A stretch of 64,000 nucleotides of DNA from Macrostomum hystrix (taxonomy: Eukaryota; Platyhelminthes; Macrostomidae): assembly GCA_950097015.1 (NCBI GenBank), contig CATNEN010000033.1, forward strand, positions 1,426,001 through 1,490,000. The letters are read 5' to 3'. Below are positions 10,581-22,000 of this stretch, piece after piece. Below the pieces are notes generated by a model. It was given only the letters and a program-made list of their open reading frames with translations, searched no databases and was not told where the DNA came from. The stretch's first letter is position 1, and every line of letters begins with the position of its first letter. Made by a program: the position numbers and the translations under genes.

Positions 10581-11576
10581 AGGTGACTGAGTCTGTGTAC
10601 AGTTGACCCGTCTGCGGTTGAGCCTGGAAATAAGCTAAGCCCCAAGCCTAAGCCGGACAATGTCACTTGATCTCTGCTCTCCACAAGTCGGCAGAGGAGA
10701 ATCGAGAATTGGGCAATAGGACCAGACAATGACCCTGCTCTAAAATTGAAGGAATGCAAGTCGCTAAGCGAAGTGAAGTCGGAGGTAACCTGATATTATT
10801 GAGTCCAGCCTTCTAAGCATTGGTCGGTGGGCTAACAATGCTCGCCCCCACTGATCCCACTGATCCCACTGATCCCACTGATCCCCACCAGATCCGAGTG
10901 ACGTTGTCAACTGTCATCAATACTCGCTTCGCATGTCTTTGCCGTCCTGAGCTCTCTTTCTCTCTCCCCCTCTCATTCAGTGTGGCTAGCGCTCGATCCG
11001 CGAAGCAAATTGTCGATGTCCGCAGTCAAATTAGATAGTGGGTCAGCCTCCTTTGCGGGAGCTGCAGAGGACAGGCGGGCAGATTGGCGGGTTTGGTAGG
11101 TAGCACCGCAGCGGTCCTGAGAGACAGGACAGAGAGAGGCTGAGAAATACTTGCGGGGCCGATGTAAGAGGGTCCTTGAGTAGCCGCCCCGGAGGCCAGG
11201 AGGCGACAGCGGAGAGGAGAGCTAGGAAGAACAGGACAAATGAGGATCTGGGATGTTCTACATTGCATTGTGACCTGCTCTCTGGTGTAGCAGCTGATGC
11301 AGCTGAGCTGGTGGGTAGGGGACACTCATCACTTCTCCTGGGCTGAGTCCACAATTTCTCTTTTGATTTCAGGCTACTGTAGGAACTATGATTTGCGTTG
11401 GCCTAATGCATTCTGCATTAAGTCTTTCTCAATCAAATGAATGCTTATGGAAAACAATGATTTATATTATGGAAATACGCATGCCCAGCTTATCCTTTGA
11501 ATTGTCTGGCTTCACTTAACCTCATATCGAATCAACTTTTATTACCGTCTGAATCCATCTAATCTCACTCACTTAA

Positions 11577-12262
11577 TATAGTTCATCACACATCCAATCT
11601 AGTTCATCACACATCTAATCTAGTTCATCACACATCCAATCTAGTTCATCACACATCTAATCTAGGTTATGACACATCCAATCTAGTTCATCACACATCT
11701 AATCTAGCTTATCACACATCCAATCTAGTTCATCACACATCTAATCTAGTTCATCACACATCCAATCTAGTTTATCACACATCCAATCTAGTTTATCACA
11801 CATCCAATCTAGTTCATCACACATCTAATCTAGTTCATCACACATCTAATCTAGTTCATCACACATCCAATCTAGTTCATCACACATCTAATCTAGGTTA
11901 TCACACATCCAATCTAGTTCATCACACATCCAATCTAGTTCATCACACATCCAATCTAGTTCATCACACATCCAATCTAGTTCATCACACATCTAATCTA
12001 GTTCATCACACATCTAATCTAGTTTATCACACATCTAATCTAGGTTATCACACATCCAATCTAGTTCATCACACATCTAATCTAGTTTATCACACATCCA
12101 ATCTAGTTCATCACACATCTAATCTAGTTTATCACACATCTAATCTAGGTTATCACACATCCAATCTAGTTCATCACACATCTAATCTAGTTTATCACAC
12201 ATCCAATCTAGTTCATCACACATCTAATCTAGTTTGTCACACATCCAATCTAGCTTATCACT
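11577..12262. repeat. 21-bp minisatellite
   Basis: About 33 copies of a 21-bp unit containing TCTAGTTCATCACACATC, alternating CCAA and CTAA at the unit end and TTCATC, TTTATC or GGTTATC inside. Repeated variant order indicates multi-unit duplications. Confidence 0.97.
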
Positions 12263-12822
12263 CATTCACCCATCTATCCATCAAGATTATCATATCCTAG
12301 CGATGGATTTTCAAGTAGTCGATTAATCCATTTAAATGCCAATACTGTTTCTCATCCAATTCCACTCGTTTGAATCTAGTGCCTATCAAAATAGAATGAA
12401 AAACTAATGCTCTTCAATAGCAGCAGAATTTAGGGTCTTGAGTAGCCATATACGATGGTACGATGCGATTTACCAAGGGGATAAAAGCTGCTGTTGATGG
12501 GCTAGTGTTGTGCTACTGAATGCAAACACAAATTAGCACATTGGTCCCACAGCTTTGCATTATATATAGTGCTATACTATTTCATTATAGCTATATGCTG
12601 TGTGAGTATGCACCTTGGTCTCAAGCTGGGTGACTGTTTGCTCCCGGTTTGGCCTGAAGTGTTGACACAGTGCACTCAAATAGTCCACACCCAAATATAC
12701 ACCACCCCACACCGTGCAGGCAAGGCAGGCTTGGAGCAGACTGCTTTGAAGGCATTCCAGAAACCTGAGTCACCACTGCTCACTCCGCCCTGGGCTGGAC
12801 AGCTCAGCGAGCTCCAATCTCA

Positions 12823-12948
12823 CTCTACTGATGTCCCATCTCACTCTACTGATGTGCCATCTCACTCTACTGATGTGCCATCTCACTCTACTGATGTGCC
12901 ATCTCACTCTACTGATGTGCCATCTCACTCTACTGATGTGCCATCTCC
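12823..12948. repeat. 21-bp repeat beside the anchor-exon donor
   Basis: Six copies of a 21-bp unit containing TCTCACTCTACTGATGTGCC. The array ends 12-13 bp from the minus-strand donor GTAAGATGG at 12952-12960. Both strands are open across it (HSTDVPS on plus), again because the period is a multiple of three. Confidence 0.93.
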
Positions 12949-12960
12949 CTTCCATCTTAC

Positions 12961-13187
12961 CAACGGGCAGAGCGGGCAGCTGCGCCAGTTCCCTAGCCGA
13001 GCTGGGCCTGTCTGGCAGGTCAGGCTGATGCAGCAGAAAGTGAGCATTCAGCGCCAGGCCAACCAGTGCCAAAGCTGCTAGCAGAATCTGGAAAGTTGTG
13101 GTGGCACTAGGGATCTTGTCTGGACCAAATCTCAGCTGTTCACTGTCTGACCGCCGATTCAAATTGGATTCAGGCCTGGAGAGGCAC
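12961..13187 (-). CDS. POMGNT1: Probable N-terminal membrane-anchor exon of the POMGNT1-like gene
   Basis: The minus-strand open segment reads a short polar part (RRSDSEQLRF), a hydrophobic run TFQILLAALALVGLALNAHF, and a proline-rich luminal stem, then a consensus donor GTAAGATGG. This is the type II topology expected of a Golgi glycosyltransferase. The donor leaves one base (G), and the next POMGNT1 exon at 6077 needs two (AG), giving a Glu codon, so phases agree. No ATG is in frame before the upstream stop. The initiator must lie in a further exon or an unrecognised acceptor precedes this one. The link to the body of the gene is inference from phase, topology and order. Confidence 0.5.
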
Positions 13188-13189
13188 TG

Positions 13190-14240
13190 GCTGCTCAGTC
13201 AGTCCCTCACTGGTCAGAGTTTAGCAATAACACTAAGTGGGGGTTAGTCTGTGGGGTCTGGCCCACCCACTTCCCAGAATCTGAGCCAGGGTCGGCAGTG
13301 TGAGGAACACGCGCCCAAGATAGAGAGAGATACACATTTGGAAGCGCCCCTCTGCCGGTTTGGGATTTTGGGATTTTAAGAAGACTGCTCTGTTGGTAAA
13401 AAACCAGAACAGCAGCAGCAGAAGCAGCTGATTGTCACGCAATCTTACAGGCAAAGCTGTGCATCTGGAGCTTTAGTTAGTGAAAGGAAAGGCAGGTGAG
13501 TTTCAACGCGAAGTTAAATATGAATAAAATTAGGAGACTAAAGAACTGGAGTGAGACGGTAGAGAGGGATAAACTGAGCTAGAGGGAGATATGGTTTGGG
13601 GGAGAGGGACAAGAAGACAGGTAGGGAGGGAGAGGGGTGAGAGGGAGACAGGTAGAGTGGAAGAGGGAAGAGAAGAGAGAAAAGGGGAGGCAAGGGAGGG
13701 AGAAGGAAACAGGGAAAAGGGAGAGGGAGAGAGGATGAGACGGAGAGACGGAGAGAGGAGAGGAGAAAAGAGGAGAGGAGAGGAGAGGGAGATAAAAGTC
13801 GAGTAAAATCTTATAAAAATAGTCATTGACAAGGAAAGAGGAAAATCTCACCTTGAAAAATGTTGCGCTTAAAATCTGAGATTTGTTCTGCCTCATTCGG
13901 ATCCTTCTGGGCAAAATTTCCCACTCGTCTGCTATTGCCTTCTATGTCTCTCTTTTAAGATCTCTGAGTTGTTGGGACAATTTTTGCAACACAGCTGACA
14001 TCGGGATGGGGAAAGCACGATGAGTCGGAACTTTGAGGAATCAGTCTGGTCCTCAGTCCGTTCCTCTTATACCAGGCGTGCAATTTGCCACAAACCAATG
14101 AATGGAGACGGGGTCGGGGAAATCCGGTCTATTTTTAGATCGGCTCGCTGCCATTGGCTGAGAATGCGAATCTCGACCAGTCTAGCTAAGCCATGCCGAC
14201 GAGATAAACGACTGATGCGATAAATATTACAGAAATCTTT
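13190..14240. other. Spacer with GA-rich tract
   Basis: No gene recognised. Positions 13575-13795 are a purine-rich (GGGAGAGA) low-complexity tract. The remainder is unique-looking and may hold the promoter or 5' UTR of the minus-strand POMGNT1-like gene. Confidence 0.4.
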
Positions 14241-14243
14241 ATC

Positions 14244-15125
14244 TCTAATAAGGAGCGGGTGAGTAGGGTGGAGAGTGGGAGTGGGTTAGTAGGATGGAGT
14301 GTGGGAGTGGGTGAGTAGGATGGAGTGTGGGAGTGGGTGAGTAGGATGGAGTGTGGGAGTGGGTGAGTAGAGTGGAGTGTGGGAGTGGGTGAGTAGGATG
14401 GAGTGTGGGAGTGGGTGAGTAGGATGGAGTGTGGGAGTGGGTGAGTAGAGTGGAGTGTGGGAGTGGGTGAGTAGGGTGGAGTGTGGGAGTGGGTGAGTAT
14501 TGGAGTGTGGGAGTGGGTGAGTAGGATGGAGTGTGGGAGTGGGTGAGTAGAGTGGAGTGTGGGAGTGGGTGAGTAGGATGGAGTGTGGGAGTGGGTGAGT
14601 AGGATGGAGTGTGGGAGTGGGTGGGTAGGATGGAGTGTGGGAGTGGGTGAGTAGGATGGAGTGTGGGAGTGGGTGAGTAGGATGGAGTGTGGGAGTGGGT
14701 GAGTAGGGTGGAGTGTGGGAGTGGGTGAGTAGGGTGGAGTGTGGGAGTGGGTGAGTAGAGTGGAGTGTGGGAGTGGGTGAGTAGGGTGGAGTGTGGGAGT
14801 GGGTGAGTAATGGAGTGTGGGAGTGGGTGAGTAGGATGGAGTGTGGGAGTGGGTGAGTAGAGTGGAGTGTGGGAGTGGGTGAGTAGGATGGAGTGTGGGA
14901 GTGGGTGAGTAGGATGGAGTGTGGGAGTGGGTGAGTAGGATGGAGTGTGGGAGTGGGTGAGTAGGATGGAGTGTGGGAGTGGGTGAGTAGGATGGAGTGT
15001 GGGAGTGGGTGAGTAGGGTGGAGTGTGGGAGTGGGTGAGTAATGGAGTGTGGGAGTGGGTGAGTAGGATGGAGTGTGGGAGTGGGTGAGTAGGATGGAGT
15101 GTGGGAGTGGGTGAGTAGGATAGAG
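14244..15125. repeat. 26-bp G-rich minisatellite
   Basis: About 34 copies of a 26-bp unit containing GTGTGGGAGTGGGTGAGTA. GGATGG, GAGTGG and GGGTGG variants and a few shortened units (near 14500, 14810 and 15040) change the frame. All three minus-strand frames are open for about 300 codons, an effect of the repeat and not coding. Confidence 0.97.
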
Positions 15126-16019
15126 TGTTGGATTGGAGTAGCAACTCTCAAATATTGCCATATATTGGAAGGCAATACATTTTTGACACTCCAGACTACT
15201 TAGTTAGTAGGCAACAGTGGATTTGATAGTTAAAATTATTCATCAGTGTAACGTACATTCTACTCCTAGCATCAAACCTAGAGTTCTGGAAACCCAATGC
15301 TTATAATAAAGTACATCTTTATTCTTCCATCTATCTTTGCCTTCGTCTTCTCAGTTTTGTAAAGGTCTCTCATTTTAATTGAGTGAGTGCTTTTCCAAGG
15401 AATTTCCAGTGCTAAAAATATATATTGCGCAATTTTTGCCGAAGTTAAAAATACGCTTTAACCGAGTTTACCACAATTGACCATAGACATGTTGCCGGCA
15501 GGCATCAGCTTTTTCTATCGGCTGCCGAAGTATAGAATATTAATCCTAAAGATTGGCCCGGCTCACGAAATTGCAAACCTGTTTAAAACTGTTTACAGCA
15601 ACTGTGACCATAGACTATATGTTTAATCGGCCTAGGCCGTTAAATCATATGTATATGATAGATTAGATATATAGATATATAGATAGATATATGACTATTG
15701 AGCGTGGCCGAGGACTTTTTAACCATAGACTGAAATTGAGCAGCCACTATTTTATATGAAATTCGATTTGGTTTGGCGCCCGTGATATGGTTTAATGGGC
15801 CCCGTTTTCGGGACCATTATATGGCACACTGGTTCAAGACTTCGCAGTTCCAACCATAGACGATAGATTCGTAGCTCAGAATGCGCCCATTAAACGTCCA
15901 TTAACGACGAAATCGGATTTTATATTGAAGTCACTTTTGCCAAAGTCGTGATTGAAAATGGTATATTCACTCTGAGACCATGGCCTTATCATCGCTTTGC
16001 AGATTTCACTTTCTCTTAA
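15126..16019. other. Satellite-proximal flank with recurring CCATAGAC
   Basis: No gene recognised. CCATAGAC occurs at about 15481, 15608, 15721 and 15851, spaced 113-130 bp apart. A GATA/TATAGA-rich stretch lies at 15655-15695. Confidence 0.5.
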
Positions 16020-19000
16020 AGCGAATCACGATCGGATCCTTCATTGTGATTCCTACCATGAATGATACAGGATTCACGGGAACTCATCACGATCGGATCC
16101 TTCATTGTGATTCCTACCATGAATGACGCAGGATTCACGGGAACTCATCAAGATCGGATCCTTCATTGTGATTCCTACCATGAATGACGCAGGATTCACG
16201 GGAACTCATCAAGATCGGATCCTTCATTGTGATTCCTACCATGAATGACGCAGGATTCACGGGAACTCATCAAGATCGGATCCTTCATTGTGATTCCTAC
16301 CATGAATGACGCAGGATTCACGGGAACTCATCAAGATCGGATCCTTCATCGTGATTCCTACCATGAATGATACAGGATTCACGGGAACTCATCAAGATCA
16401 GATCCTTCATTGTGATTCCTACCATGAATGACGCAGGATTCACGGGAACTCATCAAGATCGGATCCTTCATTGTGATTCCTACCATGAATGATACAGGAT
16501 TCACGGGAACTCATCAAGATCGGATCCTTCATTGTGATTCCTACCATGAATGATACAGGATTCACGGGAACTCATCAAGATCGGATCCTTCATTGTGATT
16601 CCTACCATGAATTATACAGGATTCACGGGAACTCATCACGATCGGATCCTTCATTGTGATTCCTACCATGAATGACGCAGGATTCACGGGAACTCATCAA
16701 GATCGGATCCTTCATTGTGATTCCTACCATGAATGACGCAGGATTCACGGGAACTCATCAAGATCAGATCCTTCATTGTGATTCCTACCATGAATGACGC
16801 AGGATTCACGGGAACTCATCAAGATCGGATCCTTCATTGTGATTCCTACCATGAATGATACAGGATTCACGGGAACTCATCAAGATCGGATCCTTCATTG
16901 TGATTCCTACCATGAATGACGCAGGATTCACGGGAACTCATCAAGATCGGATCCTTCATCGTGATTCCTACCATGAATGACGCAGGATTCACGGGAACTC
17001 ATCACGATCGGATCCTTCATTGTGATTCCTACCATGAATGACGCAGGATTCACGGGAACTCATCACGATCGGATCCTTCATTGTGATTCCTACCATGAAT
17101 GACGCAGGATTCACGGGAACTCATCACGATCGGATCCTTCATTGTGATTCCTACCATGAATGACGCAGGATTCACGGGAACTCATCAAGATCGGATCCTT
17201 CATTGTGATTCCGACCATGAATGACGCAGGATTCACGGGAACTCATCAAGATCGGATCCTTCATTGTGATTCCTACCATGAATGACGCAGGATTCACGGG
17301 AACTCATCAAGATCGGATCCTTCATCGTGATTCCTACCATGAATGACGCAGGATTCACGGGAACTCATCAAGATCGGATCCTTCATTGTGATTCCTACCA
17401 TGAATGATACAGGATTCACGGGAACTCATCACGATCGGATCCTTCATTGTGATTCCTACCATGAATGACGCAGGATTCACGGGAACTCATCAGGATCGGA
17501 TCCTTCATTGTGATTCCTACCATGAATGATACAGGATTCACGGGAACTCATCAAGATCGGATCCTTCATTGTGATTCCTACCATGAATGACGCAGGATTC
17601 ACGGGAACTCATCAAGATCGGATCCTTCATTGTGATTCCTACCATGAATGATACAGGATTCACGGGAACTCATCAAGATCAGATCCTTCATTGTGATTCC
17701 TACCATGAATGATACAGGATTCACGGGAACTCATCACGATCGGATCCTTCATTGTGATTCCTACCATGAATGATACAGGATTCACGGGAACTCATCACGA
17801 TCGGATCCTTCATTGTGATTCCTACCATGAATGACGCAGGATTCACGGGAACTCATCAAGATCAGATCCTTCATTGTGATTCCTACCATGAATGACGCAG
17901 GATTCACGGGAACTCATCAAGATCGGATCCTTCATCGTGATTCCTACCATGAATGATACAGGATTCACGGGAACTCATCAAGATCGGATCCTTCATCGTG
18001 ATTCCTACCATGAATGATACAGGATTCACGGGAACTCATCAAGATCGGATCCTTCATTGTGATTCCTACCATGAATGACGCAGGATTCACGGGAACTCAT
18101 CAAGATCAGATCCTTCATTGTGATTCCTACCATGAAGGACGCAGGATTCACGGGAACTCATCAAGATCGGATCCTTCATCGTGATTCCTACCATGAATGA
18201 CGCAGGATTCACGGGAACTCATCAAGATCGGATCCTTCATTGTGATTCCTACCATGAATGATACAGGATTCACGGGAACTCATCAAGATCAGATCCTTCA
18301 TTGTGATTCCTACCATGAATGATACAGGATTCACGGGAACTCATCACGATCGGATCCTTCATTGTGATTCCTACCATGAATGACGCAGGATTCACGGGAA
18401 CTCATCAAGATCAGATCCTTCATTGTGATTCCTACCATGAATGATACAGGATTCACGGGAACTCATCAAGATCGGATCCTTCATTGTGATTCCTACCATG
18501 AATGACGCAGGATTCACGGGAACTCATCAAGATCGGATCCTTCATTGTGATTCCTACCATGAATGATACAGGATTCACGGGAACTCATCAAGATCGGATC
18601 CTTCATTGTGATTCCTACCATGAATGATACAGGATTCACGGGAACTCATCAAGATCGGATCCTTCATTGTGATTCCTACCATGAATGACGCAGGATTCAC
18701 GGGAACTCATCAAGATCGGATCCTTCATTGTGATTCCTACCATGAATGATACAGGATTCACGGGAACTCATCAAGATCGGATCCTTCATTGTGATTCCTA
18801 CCATTAATGACGCAGGATTCACGGGAACTCATCAAGATCGGATCCTTCATTGTGATTCCTACCATGAATGACGCAGGATTCACGGGAACTCATCAAGATC
18901 AGATCCTTCATTGTTATTCCTACCATGAATGATACAGGATTCACGGGAACTCATCACGATCGGATCCTTCATTGTGATTCCTACCATGAATGACGCAGGA

Positions 19001-22000
19001 TTCACGGGAACTCATCAAGATCAGATCCTTCATTGTGATTCCTACCATGAATGACGCAGGATTCACGGGAACTCATCAAGATCAGATCCTTCATTGTGAT
19101 TCCTACCATGAATGATACAGGATTCACGGGAACTCATCAAGATCAGATCCTTCATTGTGATTCCTACCATGAATGATACAGGATTCACGGGAACTCATCA
19201 CGATCGGATCCTTCATTGTGATTCCTACCATAATTGATACAGGATTCACGGGAACTCATCAAGATCGGATCCTTCATCGTGATTCCTACCATGAATGATA
19301 CAGGATTCACGGGAACTCATCAAGATCGGATCCTTCATTGTGATTCCTACCATGAATGACGCAGGATTCACGGGAACTCATCAAGATCGGATCCTTCATC
19401 GTGATTCCTACCATGAATGACGCAGGATTCACGGGAACTCATCACGATCGGATCCTTCATTGTGATTCCTACCATGAATGACGCAGGATTCACGGGAACT
19501 CATCAAGATCGGATCCTTCATTGTGATTCCTACCATGAATGATACAGGATTCACGGGAACTCATCACGATCGGATCCTTCATTGTGATTCCTACCATGAA
19601 TGACGCAGGATTCACGGGAACTCATCAGGATCGGATCCTTCATTGTGATTCCTACCATGAATGATACAGGATTCACGGGAACTCATCAAGATCGGATCCT
19701 TCATTGTGATTCCTACCATGAATGACGCAGGATTCACGGGAACTCATCAAGATCGGATCCTTCATTGTGATTCCTACCAAAATGATACAGGATTCACGGG
19801 AACTCATCAAGATCAGATCCTTCATTGTGATTCCTACCATGAATGATACAGGATTCACGGGAACTCATCACGATCGGATCCTTCATTGTGATTCCTACCA
19901 TGAATGATACAGGATTCACGGGAACTCATCACGATCGGATCCTTCATTGTGATTCCTACCATGAATGACGCAGGATTCACGGGAACTCATCAAGATCAGA
20001 TCCTTCATTGTGATTCCTACCATGAATGACGCAGGATTCACGGGAACTCATCAAGATCGGATCCTTCATCGTGATTCCTACCATGAATGATACAGGATTC
20101 ACGGGAACTCATCAAGATCGGATCCTTCATCGTGATTCCTACCATGAATGATACAGGATTCACGGGAACTCATCAAGATCGGATCCTTCATTGTGATTCC
20201 TACCATGAATGACGCAGGATTCACGGGAACTCATCAAGATCAGATCCTTCATTGTGATTCCTACCATGAATGACGCAGGATTCACGGGAACTCATCAAGA
20301 TCGGATCCTTCATCGTGATTCCTACCATTAATGACGCAGGATTCACGGGAACTCATCAAGATCGGATCCTTCATTCTGATTCCTACCATGAATGATACAG
20401 GATTCACGGGAACTCATCAAGATCAGATCCTTCATTGTGATTCCTACCATGAATGATACAGGATTCACGGGAACTCATCAAGATCGGATCCTTCATTGTG
20501 ATTCCTACCATGAATGACGCAGGATTCACGGGAACTCATCAAGATCAGATCCTTCATTGTGATTCCTACCATGAATGATACAGGATTCACGGGAACTCAT
20601 CAAGATCGGATCCTTCATTGTGATTCCTACCATGAATGATACAGGATTCACGGGAACTCATCAAGATCGGATCCTTCATTGTGATTCCTACCATGAATGA
20701 CGCAGGATTCACGGGAACTCATCAAGATCGGATCCTTCATTGTGATTCCTACCATGAATGATACAGGATTCACGGGAACTCATCAAGATCGGATCCTTCA
20801 TTGTGATTCCTACCATTAATGACGCAGGATTCACGGGAACTCATCAAGATCGGATCCTTCATTGTGATTCCTACCATGAATGACGCAGGATTCACGGGAA
20901 CTCATCAAGATCAGATCCTTCATTGTGATTCCTACCATGAATGATACAGGATTCACGGGAACTCATCACGATCGGATCCTTCATTGTGATTCCTACCATG
21001 AATGACGCAGGATTCACGGGAACTCATCAAGATCAGATCCTTCATTGTGATTCCTACCATGAATGACGCAGGATTCACGGGAACTCATCAAGATCAGATC
21101 CTTCATTGTGATTCCTACCATGAATGATACAGGATTCACGGGAACTCATCAAGATCAGATCCTTCATTGTGATTCCTACCATGAATGATACAGGATTCAC
21201 GGGAACTCATCACGATCGGATCCTTCATTGTGATTCCTACCATAATTGATACAGGATTCACGGGAACTCATCAAGATCGGATCCTTCATCGTGATTCCTA
21301 CCATGAATGATACAGGATTCACGGGAACTCATCAAGATCAGATCCTTCATTGTGATTCCTACCATGAATGACGCAGGATTCACGGGAACTCATCACGATC
21401 GGATCTTTCATTGTGATTCCTACCATGAATGACGCAGGATTCACGGGAACTCATCAAGATCAGATCCTTCATTGTGATTCCTACCATGAATGACGCAGGA
21501 TTCACGGGAACTCATCAAGATCGGATCCTTCATCGTGATTCCTACCATGAATGACGCAGGATTAACGGGAACTCATCAAGATCGGATCCTTCATTGTGAT
21601 TCCTACCATGAATGATACAGGATTCACGGGAACTCATCAAGATCGGATCCTTCATTGTGATTCCTACCATGAATGACGCAGGATTCACGGGAACTCATCA
21701 AGATCGGATCCTTCATCGTGATTCCTACCATGAATGACGCAGGATTCACGGGAACTCATCAAGATCGGATCCTTCATTGTGATTCCTACCATGAATGACG
21801 CAGGATTCACGGGAACTCATCAAGATCGGATCCTTCATTGTGATTCCTACCATGAATGACGCAGGATTCACGGGAACTCATCAAGATCGGATCCTTCATT
21901 GTGATTCCTACCATGAATGACGCAGGATTCACGGGAACTCATCAAGATCGGATCCTTCATTGTGATTCCTACCATGAATGATACAGGATTCACGGGAACT

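Larger units (their letters stand above)
6078..12960 (-). other. Large first intron of the POMGNT1-like gene
   Basis: This 6.9-kb stretch is inferred to be one intron, because the donor after the anchor exon (phase 1) fits the acceptor at 6078 (needs two bases). It holds CT-rich tracts, a hammerhead ribozyme, a degraded Penelope-like element and four minisatellites, listed separately. At 10600-11570 I see only unremarkable sequence and a 10-bp CTGATCCCAC repeat (four copies near 10850). Confidence 0.6.

Noticed and set aside
9260-10759. 499-codon open frame on the minus strand
   Set aside because: It is the 10-bp array read in frame (SHSQSLTVTH repeats); a 10-bp repeat without stops is open by chance.
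12569-13081. 170-codon plus-strand frame with HSTDVPS repeats
   Set aside because: The repeat has a period of 21 bp and is also open on the other strand; the minus-strand anchor exon explains the end of this region better.
14186-15175. Three overlapping minus-strand open frames of about 300 codons
   Set aside because: All three frames are open at once across the 26-bp minisatellite, which is the mark of a repeat and not of a gene.
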